Assembly: GCA_012064385.1 (NCBI GenBank)
Contig: QRDG01000824.1
Location: 58,611-122,610, forward strand
Direction of reading: 5' to 3'
Source: Puccinellia tenuiflora
Lineage: Eukaryota > Streptophyta > Magnoliopsida > Poales > Poaceae
Length of the DNA: 64,000 bases
The position numbers were made by a program, and so were the translations under genes. This document shows, in pieces, positions 44,135 through 56,135 of this stretch. Below the pieces are notes generated by a model, which made no database searches, was not told the DNA's origin, and saw nothing but the letters and a program-made list of their open reading frames with translations. The first letter of the stretch is position 1; each line of letters opens with the position of its first letter.

Positions 44135-47100
44135 CTATATCGCAAGCAAACAGACGAACAACCACCTCCAGTTCTTGAACTCCTCCATGGTGAAAGGGGA
44201 GCCATCTTCATGTTCTACCGGCTTCCCCAAAGACAGCAACGCTGGCTCTACAACATTGGGATAATAAATCCAGGCCAAAGCAAGGACCCGGATTGCTGCC
44301 CGCCGCAAGGACGACTGCTTGCATGCCAGGACATTACCAGGAGCCCTGGACAACTCCTTCAAAAGATGCTCAGGCCTTGAAGGGCATTGATCCTTGGGAT
44401 GCAAGTACCTCACAATAGCTCGAGCACCTTCTTGGAGTCCATGGCAATAGTCCAGGAGCTCGTTCAGTTGACGGCCAAGAGATAAGTTTAACTTTGAAGA
44501 AGTCGGACCTGCCACAAAGAGATTGCAAATGAAATCAGGGGATGGTTTGTTCAAGAATAAACAGTCAAACAGGCACAAGATAAGAGGATGACACTTACCA
44601 AAGATGAATTTGGTCATGGCACTAATACCCTTGCCGTAGCGCTCTAAACCAGCATTCAAATCCTGGATGGCTTTATCAGCAATCCTCTTGTTCTTGGCAG
44701 CCTCCTCCTTCACCTCAACCAACTCAGCACTAACATCTTTAAGGTCCTTCTCCAGTTGGAGGGAGATTTCTTTCTCAGATTGGGAAGTTTTGATAGCAGC
44801 AGCTACCTCCTCCCTAAGCTCTTGCATGTCCCTTTGCATCTTAGCCAAAATGTTCTGCAAAGAACAAAATCAACAAATTGGAGACAGTCTGAATATGATA
44901 GCTCCAAGTAGTCAAAATTAACAACTTGGCGCTTGGGGGCTACAAGGAGTTCTATTTTTTCAAGGTGCAAGTCAGTTATTGCAAGTTCAGATTTTCAGGA
45001 AGTTCATAGACAATGACCTACGAGTCCCAAACTGCTGTAAACAACAACTTGGTACTTGGGGGCTACAAGGGTTCAATTTTCAAGTTTCATACAGAGTGCA
45101 AGTATTAGCTCCGAGTTGTTGCAAGCTAACAACCCGGCGATTGAGGGCTACTCACGGATCAAAATTTTGAAGCAAGTTAAGGTCTTAAAAGTCTTCAGCT
45201 CTGAGTTGTTGCAAGCCAAAAAATAACTCGGCGCTTGGGGGCTACAGCATGAAGTTCAAATTTTCACTAACAGCAATTGAGGGCAAAAGCACCTATCTTA
45301 GTCACAAGTTACCTCAGATCAGGTGCTTGGGGGCTACAGAAATAGGGGAGTGTGTAATTACAAACAAATAGAAGGAAAGGACTTACAGTGTGAATCATCT
45401 TGAGGGCTCCCAGAGAAGAGAGCTCCTCGTTGGCAAATTTGGCGACTTCTTCGTTAGGCTTGGAAGCTTCACTCCAAGTCTCCATGAAAGATTTGTTGCC
45501 GCTAAATTGAAGGCGGCTTCTTGTACAGGGGTCTTGCCCAAGTTTTCCTTGATGCTTTCAGGAGGAGTTGCCTTGGAGAGATCAGTCATTATAAATTGAG
45601 AAGTTGCTTCAGGCTGGGGCTTCATAGCAAAAGGGGTGATAACCCGAGTCACCAGTTTGGACTCAGAAGTTGGAGGAGGAGATGCAGCAATGCTGACACC
45701 CGCTGAGGCATCAATATTGATTCCAGCAGAAGCAGAAGCAGGAGCAGAAGGGGCAGTCTTTGTGCTCATAGAAGTAGAGGCTGTCGGTGGAGCCCCGGAC
45801 TTGAATGCCGAGGTGGCAGTGGTCAAATCCTTGACTTTTGCAACCTTGGTAGAAGGGCGAGCTCTGAAGTTGAATACAAATAGAAGTTGGAATTCAAGTA
45901 GTCCTTACACAAACAAGTCGGAGCATGGTAGACAGAAAGACTTACCCGGCATTGGTAGCAATGTCCAGAGAGTCTGCAGAGTCAGTGGAACCCATATCAA
46001 AGCCGGACTTGTAGGAGTCCGAAGCAGTGGGAGGAGAGGCAGAAGGAGACTTGCGCTTGCGAGGGCTTGAAATCACAAGCGGGTCCTCGGCAGGTCCGTC
46101 ACTGCGTAGTTTCCTCTTCCTCGCAGCTTCCACGCCCTGCGTCAACTTGTTACCTTTAGTAACTTGACTTCGAGTTGAAGAAAGACGAGAGAAAGGCACC
46201 TTTGCAACTCCGGTCCGCTCCCTCTTCCTGGGATTCCTCGGAGGAGTCGGGGCCGGGTCCATATCACTTGACGACTCCCCTGAGGAAGTCATTGCAGCAG
46301 TGGGCGGGTCTGACATTGAGGGACCCGTGCCAGTCGCAACAGGAACCTCACGTGAGGACTCCTGGTTTTCTTCATCAGCGCCATCATTGCCATCGGCTCC
46401 GACTGTTTCTTCATCAGCTCCCTCAGAATCGGGAGTTGCTTTCCACCAGTCGGCATTCAACTATGTAAAAGTTCAGAAAGGAATAGTGAGATATAAAGGA
46501 GTTGAAGTGACAAGAAAAGAAGTTGAGTTTACAAATGGAGCAAGGCTTACCACTGGTGGAGGAGTTGTAACACAGAAAGGAGAGAGACCAAAGCTCTCTT
46601 GGTCCTTGACCATCTTGCCAGTTAGTTTCTTTACCAAACGGTTGATGTCAGTTTGGCTGGCTTTCTTTTCAGTCATCCGGAGGTCGTCAGTGACTCGCCG
46701 GGAGTAGTCAACAATCAGTCGAGTCCTGGGGCTGAGAGGCTGGATCCTCCAAGTAGTCCAACATAGCACCATGTCCATGCTGACGAGTCCATGTGCCACG
46801 AGGGCATGGAGTCAGCCCATCAAAGCTTCAACCTTGGGGCGAGCCTCCTCTGCACATTTCGCCTTCATAACAGGAGTTGTCTCCAGGCGACCCAGGGAGA
46901 ATTGGGGGAGGTGAGGTCCGTCCTCAGTGGACATGTCCTTGCAGTAGAAGAAGGATTTCTACCAGTCCTTGACATGGCTAGGGAAGATTGGTTTGGGAAA
47001 AGGAGAGCCCTGACGCCGCTGCAGAGCAACAGCTCCACATTGAAGCAGGGGACCTCCAGAAGTTTTAGATTGGGGATTGCAGTAAAAGAGTTCAAGCCAG

Positions 47101-47535
47101 AGATCTAGGTCTGGCTTGATTTGGAGATAGTCTTCACAAAGTGTAACGAAATTGGAGAGATTGAGGATGGAATTGGGAGCTAAGTCATGGATGCGAATCT
47201 TATAGTGGGAAAGGAGCTGGCGAAAAAACAAGTTACCCGGGGGAGAGAAGCCGTGGAAGAGGTGCTCACCGAAGACGATGATCTCCCCAGTGGCCGGAGT
47301 AGGCTCAGTCTCCGCGCCGGCGGCGCGCCACGCAATGCTGGAGGAAATGAGCCATTTGCTCATACTCTGTCAGGGTTTCGTGGGACAAAATAGATTTGTC
47401 CCAGTTGGCCGAGATTGAGCGCCGGGATGCCGGTGTGGTGGAAGCAGCTACGGCGGCGGCAGTGGCTAGATCTATCGTGGTTTCGATGGAGGCCTTCTTA
47501 GCCTTGCCTTTCTTCTTGGCTAGCTTGGGAGCCAT
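44135..47535 (-). pseudogene. antisense gene of a Tat-type retrotransposon (Transposase_28-like)
   Basis: Opposite to the integrase. The ATG at 47535 (MAPKLAKKKGKAKKAS) leads into a PF04195-like domain: ETEPTPATGEIIVFGEHLFHGF, then LSNFVTLCEDYLQIKPDLDLWLELF, with a stop near 46960 and an apparent frameshift near 46800. Later exons: 46460-45945, acidic then Arg/Lys-rich (NPRKRERTG); about 45860-45395, Ala/Ser/Thr-rich; and 44860-44600 with a coiled coil (EEVAAAIKTSQSEKEISLQLEKDL), then 44510-44135. Exon borders are approximate. Extra ORFs of this kind are known in Tat/Grande-type gypsy elements. Function unknown; this copy is damaged. Confidence 0.7.
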
Positions 47536-48548
47536 GGCAGAACGAGGAGAAAGAGGTGTACGTGTGGGCTAGCGGCCACGTGCGTACGAGGAAGAACAGA
47601 GGATGAAGACGAAAGTGGAAACGGAGGGGACAAATGAGATCTGGTCCCCCTACTTAATAAGTACTAGAAAAGGGATAAGATAAGCCCTAGAGGGAAATAA
47701 CGGCGCCGCCTTTTCGCGATAAAATCGCGAGCGGAACGGTTGCAATAAATACACCAGTCAGAGATGCGGCGAAACCGAGGCGTCGCGAAGACCACGGTCA
47801 ACAGATGACACGTGCAAAAATGAAATAATAAAAATAATTCGAAAAGGCCGACTCGTTTCAAAGACGAGTCCTCAGTATTGTGAAGCAGGAAGTCTACCTT
47901 CCTAGCCAACTCGTAAAAGGCTATAGCCACAAGGCCAACCAGAGAGTGGGGGTCGAGTGTGGAGGGCTTGAGTAATGGAGAGGGCCGACTTGTTTTTTAT
48001 CAAGTTTGTTATATTTGTACAGGAATTCATCTTGGAACTAGCAGCTAGCGATTCCCGAGTTATCAACTTCAATGAAGAAGTCGGAGGAAAGGGAGTCGGA
48101 TGAGAACGCCAAGACTGTGCCCAAGATAAATTCAGGGGCTACTGATAGGGGGATACTTTCCGGGTAGGCCCATGGAGCCGGAAGGCGGACCCGCCAGGAC
48201 CAAGGAGACCCAAGCCGGGTTACACTTCAAGCAACATGGGCTGGACAAGGAACAAGCCGGCCAGCCCGTTATGAATTAGCAGAAGGAAAAGGACACGGCA
48301 GAGACTGGAGTCCAAATGCAACCCCGGAGTTCCAACTTGGAAGGTGAAGGCCTAGAGTAGGACTCCGTGTTCATGTGTAACTCGGCATAAGTTGTAAGTC
48401 CAAGGACCCGGCCACCTTTATAAGGAGGGCCCTAGACCTTAGATCGATAAGCTCTCAAGTAACACAAATCCCGTAGTCGCCGACTCTCAAGTTAGAAGAG
48501 TCGGAACCCTGTAATCGACATCAAGTCCAAAGCAATAAAGAACAAGCA

Positions 48549-51500
48549 TGTGGCACCCCCCTCTGACACATATCGCCAGAGAGGCGGTCGCCCCGTGCGC
48601 CAGCCCAGGATATCCGGCAGCACGTTACGACAATGCGACATAGCAGAAATATCATTACACAATCAGGCCCAGAGGGCTACAATTGGTTTTACATGGCCAT
48701 AAAGGCTTGAAAAATTATCAAGGCCAAGTATGGCACTGGACAGAGTTTAACTGGCAGTGGAGGTCATAGATTCGGCAACGGCTTGGAGGGACTCCATTCC
48801 ACAGGCATCTGGCTGGGCTACTGATCCTAGCACGCTCTTGCTCCATCTCTTGCGATAGAAGAAGATGAATCCTCTCAATGTCTGGCCACATGAAAAGCCA
48901 GTTTGAGTACGGTGACGTACTCGCAAGAAAATAACCACAAGACATGAACAGTCAAGCAATCGGGCAACAAGTAGCTAGCAACAGAAATAACCTAAACATG
49001 GCAAGTGTCTACTTACGGTGGTCCAAGTGGGTAGCAACAAGGCAGCACAACAGATCATGGCATAAGCAAATAATAGGGGTATCACCAGTACAGAGTCCAA
49101 GCCAGGTGGGGTTGGATCGTATATCGGTGATCACACAAGAGAACTTACCTGTGATGAATAACGGGGGTACCCAGTGTTACCAAATATTAAACATCACCTG
49201 TCATCACAACTAGGCCCAACAGCCTTACCACATCTGTCAACCTTTAGGCCCACTGGCCTCATCTTTTCACTCATCTCGAGTGACATTTCCTGCATCGGCT
49301 TATCGTTCCTTTGGTGAAATCAGGTGGTTCATCTTTCTTTCACACCGAACTTAAGTTTAACCTCCGGACTCGACAAAGGACAATAGTGTGACCGACACTG
49401 AACTGTTCCATAGCCTAGGAACAAGGCTAGCTGCTAGTTGATACACTCTCAAGAGGTTGCAGTTACCACCCATCTAAATGCACCTTGCTTCATGACGGCA
49501 AGATACACTTACATAACCGTTCACGCTACCAAGACACTCCCTGTTTAGCTACCGACATAACTCTATGTCTTATGACGAAGTGAATCCGGCACGTCCCCAA
49601 CTCATGAGCGACGCCTAGCTCCGGAACCTTCACAAGACTAGCCCCGACCACAACTATGCAGTAACCGACTAGACTTGCCAAGTGGGTAGCATCAAAGGAG
49701 GCCCGATAGGTTACATAGGCTATGGCTCTCCCATTTGGGCGACAGTGGTAGTGCGTTCAAGGTTCAGATTGGTGGCACTATGGACTGACCCCATTGAAGT
49801 TTGGAGGGTTAGTTCATTTAATCCAGTTTCTTTCAACAACAATTCCAACAACAGAGGGTTAGTCCAACACAATAAATATAATGTCATATCCACATGAAAC
49901 AGATTAGTCCACTGCAAAACCATAATATCATATCAACATGAAACAGAAACAAACCGCACCCAATCTTTCAAACAATATAGAGTTAGTTCAATCAATGGTT
50001 AGTTTCAACCGGGCGATGGCAGAGATACCTCCGACCAGTGACAGCCACAGGTTGAGTAAAAGAAAATAAAATAGCACGGTCAACCGGGCGAGGGCAAAGA
50101 TAACTCCGACCAGTGACATCCACAGATTGAGTAGAAGAAAGTAAAATAGCACAGTTGGTTAGCGTCAATCGGGCGATGGCGGAGATGCCTCCGGCCAGTA
50201 GCAGCCACAGATCGACTACAAAAGTTAGTGGAGGCGTCCACGCGATCCCATTCCTCCATTCCATTGACTGCGGCGGTTCCCCCAGTCCATCGTCGCCGGA
50301 ATGGGGAGTGGTGCATGGTACCGTCCAACGCACGCCACAACTCTACAGAAAAGTAGCCGCTTCAATCCACTTGGGCAGGACCCAACATGTATTTAGACGG
50401 GGTACCGGAACTCAACCCACACTTGATGGGTTTATCGTATTGCAGGAAAGTAAAGGTACATGAAATAATATTACTAAAAGTAGGCGAGATTCAATCCACG
50501 TGGGCGGTGCCCAACATGTATTTTGTCGCCGGCCGGAACTCAACCCACACTTGATGGGTTTATCGTATTACAAGAATGAAAACAAAGACACGATATCTCG
50601 TGACGCACAGTTGGCAGGATGTAAACAAAGCCACGATATCTCGTGACGCACAGTTGACGAATGTAAACAAAGCCACGATATCTCGTGACGCACAGTTGAC
50701 CGATGATAATAAGCAATAAAATGCACCGATATGACAGGGTAATATGCAAACAAACAAACACCGCTTGAGTGTTCATAGCAAGTGGTTAGCTTGCCTTCGA
50801 CGATCGACGCCATTTGGCTTGGAGGGTCACGGACGTCACGGTTTAGGGTATCGGTTTGCCGGTACCTGCGGGACACCTATGCAAGCATACAAGTGTGCTG
50901 AGCATATAACTTTTTTACAAAAATACAAAACCTATACCACTGGATAGAGCTTTTCAAACTAAAAATTTACAAATTTGAATCACCTCAAACGGATGTACGG
51001 TTTAAAAGATATGGACGAGCGATGAATAGCTATTCAACGCTCACCAGCAGGTGACGGGTAACTATCTGCCGCGCGAGCGGCGCGCAGTTATTTATTCGCT
51101 GCCGAAGCTGGCCCGGTCGCGCACTCCGCAGAAACGCGCTTTCCCGCGGAGAAAGCTTAATCCCTTGAGTACGCTTTCAGCTAGCTCACCTTCCAAACCG
51201 ATCGGTTGGAATCTTTTTCCTTTTTATTTATTTTTTTCCTTTTTCCTCCGCGGCGCGCGCGCGGCACACGGCGCAGCTCGGGACGGCGGGGAGACGATGA
51301 GGGACAACGGCGACAGGGCTGTCGGCGGAGCCGGCCGAGACGGCGGCGGACTCGCCGCGCCAGGCCGCTGCCGGGGGCACGCACGGCGACGGGGAACGCC
51401 TTCGGGAGTCGGCCGACGCGGGAGCACGGCGTCGCTCGGGGACGACGGGAAGACGGCGACGCCGGCCGGCGGGAGGCCACGGCGGTGACGGCTGGGTGCG

Positions 51501-53103
51501 GGCGCCATCCGCGACTGCGGCCAGGACGGGCGGCGGACGCACGGGACGGCTGGCCGGGGACGGCGAAACCTACGGCGGGCCTGCGCGGGTGGACGAGGGC
51601 GGCGATGCCGAAGCAGGGCGGCCACTGTGACCGGCCAGGTGGCCGTTTTCCTCACTGCCCCACCACTGGCTCTGCTCGCGGAAGATCGAGGCAAAGCCTC
51701 CGCATCCGACGCACCCGGGAGCAGAGCTTCAGGACGCCGGGACGGGCGGCAGGCGACGCATCGAGCTCCGAGCTCGGCGATGGCGGCCTCGATCTCGATC
51801 TCCCTCCCTAGAACGGGCTGGTGCTTGGAAGGTGGCTGGCTAGGCAGGAGAGGGAGTGAGGAGGGAGCTAGGGCAGAGGGGAAATGGGTACAGGGTTTAG
51901 GAGCTGCCGTTTCCCGGTTTTAAGCAAGGAGGTGACCAGGGTTGGGAGCTGAACCGTGGTGAAGTGTCGGTGACCCAACCAGGGTTAGTAGCTGGGGTAC
52001 GTGGCCTACACAGCGGCCGAGGGATTAGGCAGGGTTTAGGGTAAGTGCGATTAGGCAATGCCAAAGCGCGCACGTCCGGGACTTCCAGAGCGCGACGCGA
52101 GCGACATCAGCGCGTTCCCGGTGACTCGGGGTACGAAAAGGCAAACGGGTCGCACCACTAGGTTCGTAACGACGATAGCAACACAACAAAACAAGAATCA
52201 CTCAAGAATTCCAAACTTCGTAAAACAAGATTTTCTGAAAACCGAGGGTCCACAAGGTGTTCGATGAAATGACAGAGGTCTTCCACATCTCGGAAAAATC
52301 CCCAAAATTCATAGTAGGCTAGAATAGGTGTATATAGTATGTGTGTGAAGTTTGAGCTCATTTGGTACTTGGAGGTTGGTCAAATAATCTGGTGTCCAAA
52401 AATGCCCTAATGGCATGGGTATGCCAAGTGCACTTACTCAAATGACCTTGACATGATATGCTGGATATGTTGTTGTATATGAGAGGTCGTCTATTTGGAA
52501 AAGATTCGATGCCATATGATGTTTTTAGCTAGGGGTTGCTTTGGAAATTGCTATAGGCATGAAAAGGGCATTACAAAGGAGGTGCCTCAAATATTGCTCA
52601 AATGAGGTTGGGCCAATGGAGTGAAATGTTCAGGAGGTTAAATCATGCACCTTACCAAAATTTCAGAATTTTTGGATGAGTGGAAGGTGTCCAGATAATT
52701 TTTGGATTGAAAATGGCATAATAGGAAATATGAATAAACTTAGAATTATTGCATGGGACTATGAAATGTTTTTCCATGGGAGTGAGGTATATGTGTGAGG
52801 GAAACATTTGGTGGCTTGGTAGAATTTATCTTAAGATACAATTGTGGTGGTGGCTTTTGGTGGGATCGAGGGGAGGGGTTTTGGAACATTTGAGTGGCAC
52901 CAATGGGTGACCACGAAAATGGCGGCATCGAGATATGGAGGGGGTTGATAAGATCAAGGTTTATTGGGAAATCTCCAAGTGAGCAAAACCAAAGTCAATT
53001 CAAAGACCAACAAGTGGAAAGAAAATAGTTTGGAAACAGAAAAAGTTTTTCAGGCGGGAGGAAAACATTACTAACATTAGGGACGAATTTTCGGGATGTG
53101 ACA
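48549..53103 (-). repeat. 3' LTR of the LARD-like element
   Basis: 4555 bp; minus-strand ends TGTCACATCC...GGTGCCACA. The GC-rich stretch at 51230-51950 opens many frames but is repeated in the other LTR without conserved length, so no gene is called. About 30 bp present near 51560-51590 is missing from the other LTR. Confidence 0.95.
50009..50720. repeat. tandem repeats inside the LARD LTR
   Basis: About three copies of a 75-bp unit (caaccgggcgatggc...tagcac) at 50009-50220. Two copies of a unit with ggaactcaacccacacttga lie at 50365-50575, and three copies of a 43-bp unit with cgatatctcgtgacgcacag at 50592-50702. All recur in the second LTR (57596-58290). Confidence 0.85.
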
Positions 53104-53118
53104 AACCTTCCCCCCTTA
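53104..53118 (-). promoter_or_regulatory. polypurine tract of the LARD-like element
   Basis: Minus-strand taaggggggaaggtt lies immediately before the 3' LTR (which starts, on the minus strand, at 53103). Confidence 0.85.
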
Positions 53119-54045
53119 AAAAGAATCTCGTCCCGAGATTCGGAGACTAATAAAGATTCCCGGGGTTATACAAGATATTTCTTGTATGGGTTAATACACC
53201 CCTAGATTTAAAATATTTTAAAACTTTTTCTACACGACACTAGGGTTTAACACTCAAAAGGGTTAACACTTAGCGGAATATTTTCTAAAACAAACATTAT
53301 CAAGGCATGATATTTTTATCACACTCAATGCATTCTAAGGATGGCATGGCAGGGGCTCATACAATCAATCAACATGGGACCTCCTACTATGGTTGTATAA
53401 AGAAAATCTAAACCTAAGGTTTCTAGATCAACTAGACACAAGCATGGCAATATCAAACAAGATCTATACACAGATTGTCACTCAATAACCTGGATTTAAC
53501 TTGGACAAGTAATTTCCCAATTTGGTAAAACAAAATGTTAGGGATATGCTAAACATGTCCCTGTTCTAGATTTTTTTTTTTGAAAAGCTGTATATACCTT
53601 TTCAAGTATACACAGGTTTGAAAAAAAAACATGGTTTCTTTTTAAAAGAAAACATCTGTGTTGCCAATAATTGGCTTACAGACACTGTGGGGGTAGGGCC
53701 ATCCCCAAAATCATTTTGGCAAAATTTTCCCTACGAAACACTGGAGAGACGAGGACTGATCTCCTGAGAAAAGGATAGAAACAGACAGTGGGTTATTTCT
53801 TGCTTGCTGACATGTGGGACCAGGGTCCACCTGGCAGTTCCCTTCTTCCTTTCTCTCTTCCTCTTCCTCCTGCATCTTCAGCCGCACCCGGCTGGCTCTG
53901 AGTGCGCGAAGCACTCCACTGCGGCACTGTTCCGCGTGCGGTCCATCTACGCAGCGGCCATCACGGCTTTGGGTGCCTCGACGATCTCGTGCCAAATTGG
54001 CCGAGCACTGCCCGCGATTTCCCTCTTTTCCCGCGCGAGGCTAAG
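53119..54045. other. LARD internal region, non-coding part
   Basis: No conserved coding sequence seen between the polypurine tract and the plus-strand TATA box. Confidence 0.5.
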
Positions 54046-54051
54046 ATGGGG

Positions 54052-54059
54052 CTATAAAT
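54052..54059 (+). promoter_or_regulatory. TATA box, plus strand, inside the LARD
   Basis: ctataaat, about 35 bp before the ATG at 54093, on the strand opposite to the element. Confidence 0.5.
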
Positions 54060-54092
54060 TGCGGCCTCGGTGATTCTCTCCTCATCGCCAGC

Positions 54093-54476
54093 ATGAGCTT
54101 CTTCTCTCAATTTCTCTGTGATTTTACTTACGGTCCGGAGCGAGCTGCCTTCCTCGGCCACCTGTTCTGTGTGCTGTGGCTCGGGTTGACCATCGGGGGG
54201 CTGCTGGTGATTCTGCTCACGGTGGTGGTCTGGTCAGCCTGTCACCTGCACGATTTGTGGTATGGCGTTGCTGGGGGTGCTGCGGCGGTGGTGGACGAGT
54301 TCCTTGTGGCTCCGGTGAGAGATTGGCGGACGTCCCCGATGGCTGCTGTGGCTGCTCCATTGGTGGGGAACGAGCTGGGAGCTCGAGCTGTCCGTCGTCG
54401 TCGCGCCGCTCGCAACTCGGCTTCGGGTGAGCCTGGCTCATCTTCAAGTGACGCCACTAAGCGCGAGAGGGAGTAG
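54093..54476 (+). CDS. small membrane-protein ORF antisense to the LARD
   Basis: A 127-residue ORF. Residues 20-50 form a strongly hydrophobic stretch (FLGHLFCVLWLGLTIGG, then VILLTVVVW), one or two membrane helices. The C-terminus is basic, with RRRRAA and a Ser-rich end. A TATA box is placed correctly upstream, and ttgta motifs typical of plant poly(A) signals follow near 54548. No family recognised. It may be a captured host gene piece or a chance ORF. Confidence 0.4.
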   Translation: MSFFSQFLCDFTYGPERAAFLGHLFCVLWLGLTIGGLLVILLTVVVWSACHLHDLWYGVAGGAAAVVDEFLVAPVRDWRTSPMAAVAAPLVGNELGARAVRRRRAARNSASGEPGSSSSDATKRERE

Positions 54477-55044
54477 GATTTTTATTTCTGGGGTGCTCTT
54501 CTGTATCTGCATTGAGGTAGTGGTAGTGTTCTCTGCTGGAGTAGATCTTGTATCCTCTGTTTTTGAAATTTCCCTTATGTACTGAACTTGGTTGATGTAC
54601 TTGGTTTGGATCCACTGTTGATTTAGATCCAGATTTGCATTATTGAGATTTTTCCTTAGCTGTCGCAGATCTGTTCTTGCAGCAGAGGGAATTGCAGAGG
54701 CACTATCGCACAGATAGTAGAACTTGCTACTCAGGGGAAATATCTTTTTAGAAAGTAAGGCTGTATTCTATGGCCCCAAATCTTGCAGCAGCATGGCATA
54801 ATCATTTCAATCATACCGGTTAACAAGCACGCAACGACTACTAAACACCCAACAATTCTTTTAAATCTAAAGGAAACAACATGATATTCCATCAAGTGTC
54901 AACCAAGTGGTTAACTAGAGGTTAAGAACACCAGGTCTCATACAGGGTTAGCTCACACCAAGCAGAAAGGCAATCAACGCAAACACGCGTACATGCAACC
55001 ATAGGAATTACAACCAAACCCACAACTCATTAGCGCCACTCAGG

Positions 55045-55776
55045 CTAAACTAAACAGATCTTACTCCGCTTGATGGTCCTTCCCCGAGGGTGGAGTGCGG
55101 CCAAGCCGGAGAGTGGTGTCCACGTCCCCTTCTTCCACGGGGTCGAGACACAGGAATACCTTCGAGGATCGGACCCTGCTCTGGGACTTGTTGGGACGGG
55201 CCCGGGCCCTGGGAGTGGAGGTCTGCTACTTCGAGCTTCCCTGTAGGTGGGGGCAGGTGGGTTCTTCCCTAGAGACAGATGCATATGGGCAAAACCAAGA
55301 TTTCTTCTTGTGGCCACGAGTTCCTCCATCAAGAAGCGAGTGAGGTTCGTCATTGCGGAGGCGTAAGCGACTAGGTTGAACACTGCTGGGTCAGGTTCTT
55401 CCCAGACAGGGTTTTGGACGATCTCCGCACCAGGCCGAGGTCTGGCTGGGAGGAAGTAGAAATCTCGGTCGCTGGCCAACACATTTTTCGAGTGTCGGAG
55501 ATGGACGAGGCTTTCCCAGGCTGCTACCTGGATGGCTAGCTCGATGGTAGGCATGCCTCCACCTTGAATCACATAGGGATGATTTGTGCCCCGAGGACAT
55601 GGGCTGATCTTCACCTCTGCCCGGAATTCATTCCCCACGTGAGAAACTAATCTTTTGAACACCACGTACACGGGGCGAATGGAGCTTCCGAGGGCAACAT
55701 TGACGACCCTCCAAAGAATCATTGGGAAGTTGGAGCTGTCCTCGGTAGTGGTTTCCATGATGGCCTTAGAAGTCAT
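55045..55776 (-). CDS. LARD internal ORF in gag position, unknown function
   Basis: A 243-residue ORF from the ATG at 55776; the frame is open to 55899 but without another ATG. It is sense relative to the element and is the first ORF after the PBS. Landmarks: MILWRVVNVALGSSIRPVYV, CPRGTNHPYVIQGGG, IQVAAWESLVHLRH, then RDFYFLPARPRPG and a Pro-rich end. It resembles hypothetical grass proteins (from memory), not gag. Intact frame in an otherwise non-coding element. Confidence 0.5.
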   Translation of the reverse strand: MTSKAIMETTTEDSSNFPMILWRVVNVALGSSIRPVYVVFKRLVSHVGNEFRAEVKISPCPRGTNHPYVIQGGGMPTIELAIQVAAWESLVHLRHSKNVLASDRDFYFLPARPRPGAEIVQNPVWEEPDPAVFNLVAYASAMTNLTRFLMEELVATRRNLGFAHMHLSLGKNPPAPTYREARSSRPPLPGPGPVPTSPRAGSDPRRYSCVSTPWKKGTWTPLSGLAALHPRGRTIKRSKICLV

Positions 55777-55889
55777 CGTCGAATTCTCTCGGGCCTTGGG
55801 TTTTAGGATGGAGTAAGAATGCGGAATTACTTGGCGGGATCCTGCTTCAAAAGAGTTGGGTTGCCAAGAAGAGAAGGTGAGGGTGGGGT

Positions 55890-55897
55890 TATAAAGC
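55890..55897 (-). promoter_or_regulatory. TATA-like box before the LARD internal ORF
   Basis: Minus-strand ctttataa about 115 bp upstream of the ATG at 55776 and downstream of the PBS, so independent of the LTR promoter. Confidence 0.4.
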
Positions 55898-56118
55898 AAC
55901 TAGGACGGGTCTCAAGTTCACGGGGTAAGGTCGACTGCTTCCCATGGAAGAAGCCGGCTGTCTTCTTGGGGAAGGAGATTGGGACAAGCCCTACTGTAAC
56001 AACTGTTGACCAACACCGGCCATGTCGGTTAGGCAGGAAGGGGTCAAATCCATTGGGTCATTGTCGGGTAAAGGAAGGGTGGACTTTCTATGCTAGGGTA
56101 GTCTACATCCAGCCTGGT

Positions 56119-56130
56119 GCTCTGATACCA
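56119..56130 (-). promoter_or_regulatory. primer-binding site of the LARD-like element
   Basis: Minus-strand tggtatcagagc, the initiator tRNA-Met complement, 5 nt after the 5' LTR end at 56136. Confidence 0.92.
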
Positions 56131-56135
56131 TGCTC

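Noticed and set aside
50992..51923. ORFs up to 201 codons in the GC-rich part of the giant LTR, and up to 241 codons in the other copy
   Set aside because: The same region in the two LTRs differs by frame-changing indels, so the frames are not maintained.
53104..56135. LARD element read on the plus strand
   Set aside because: The tRNA-Met PBS at 56119-56130 and the polypurine tract at 53104-53118 both require minus orientation.
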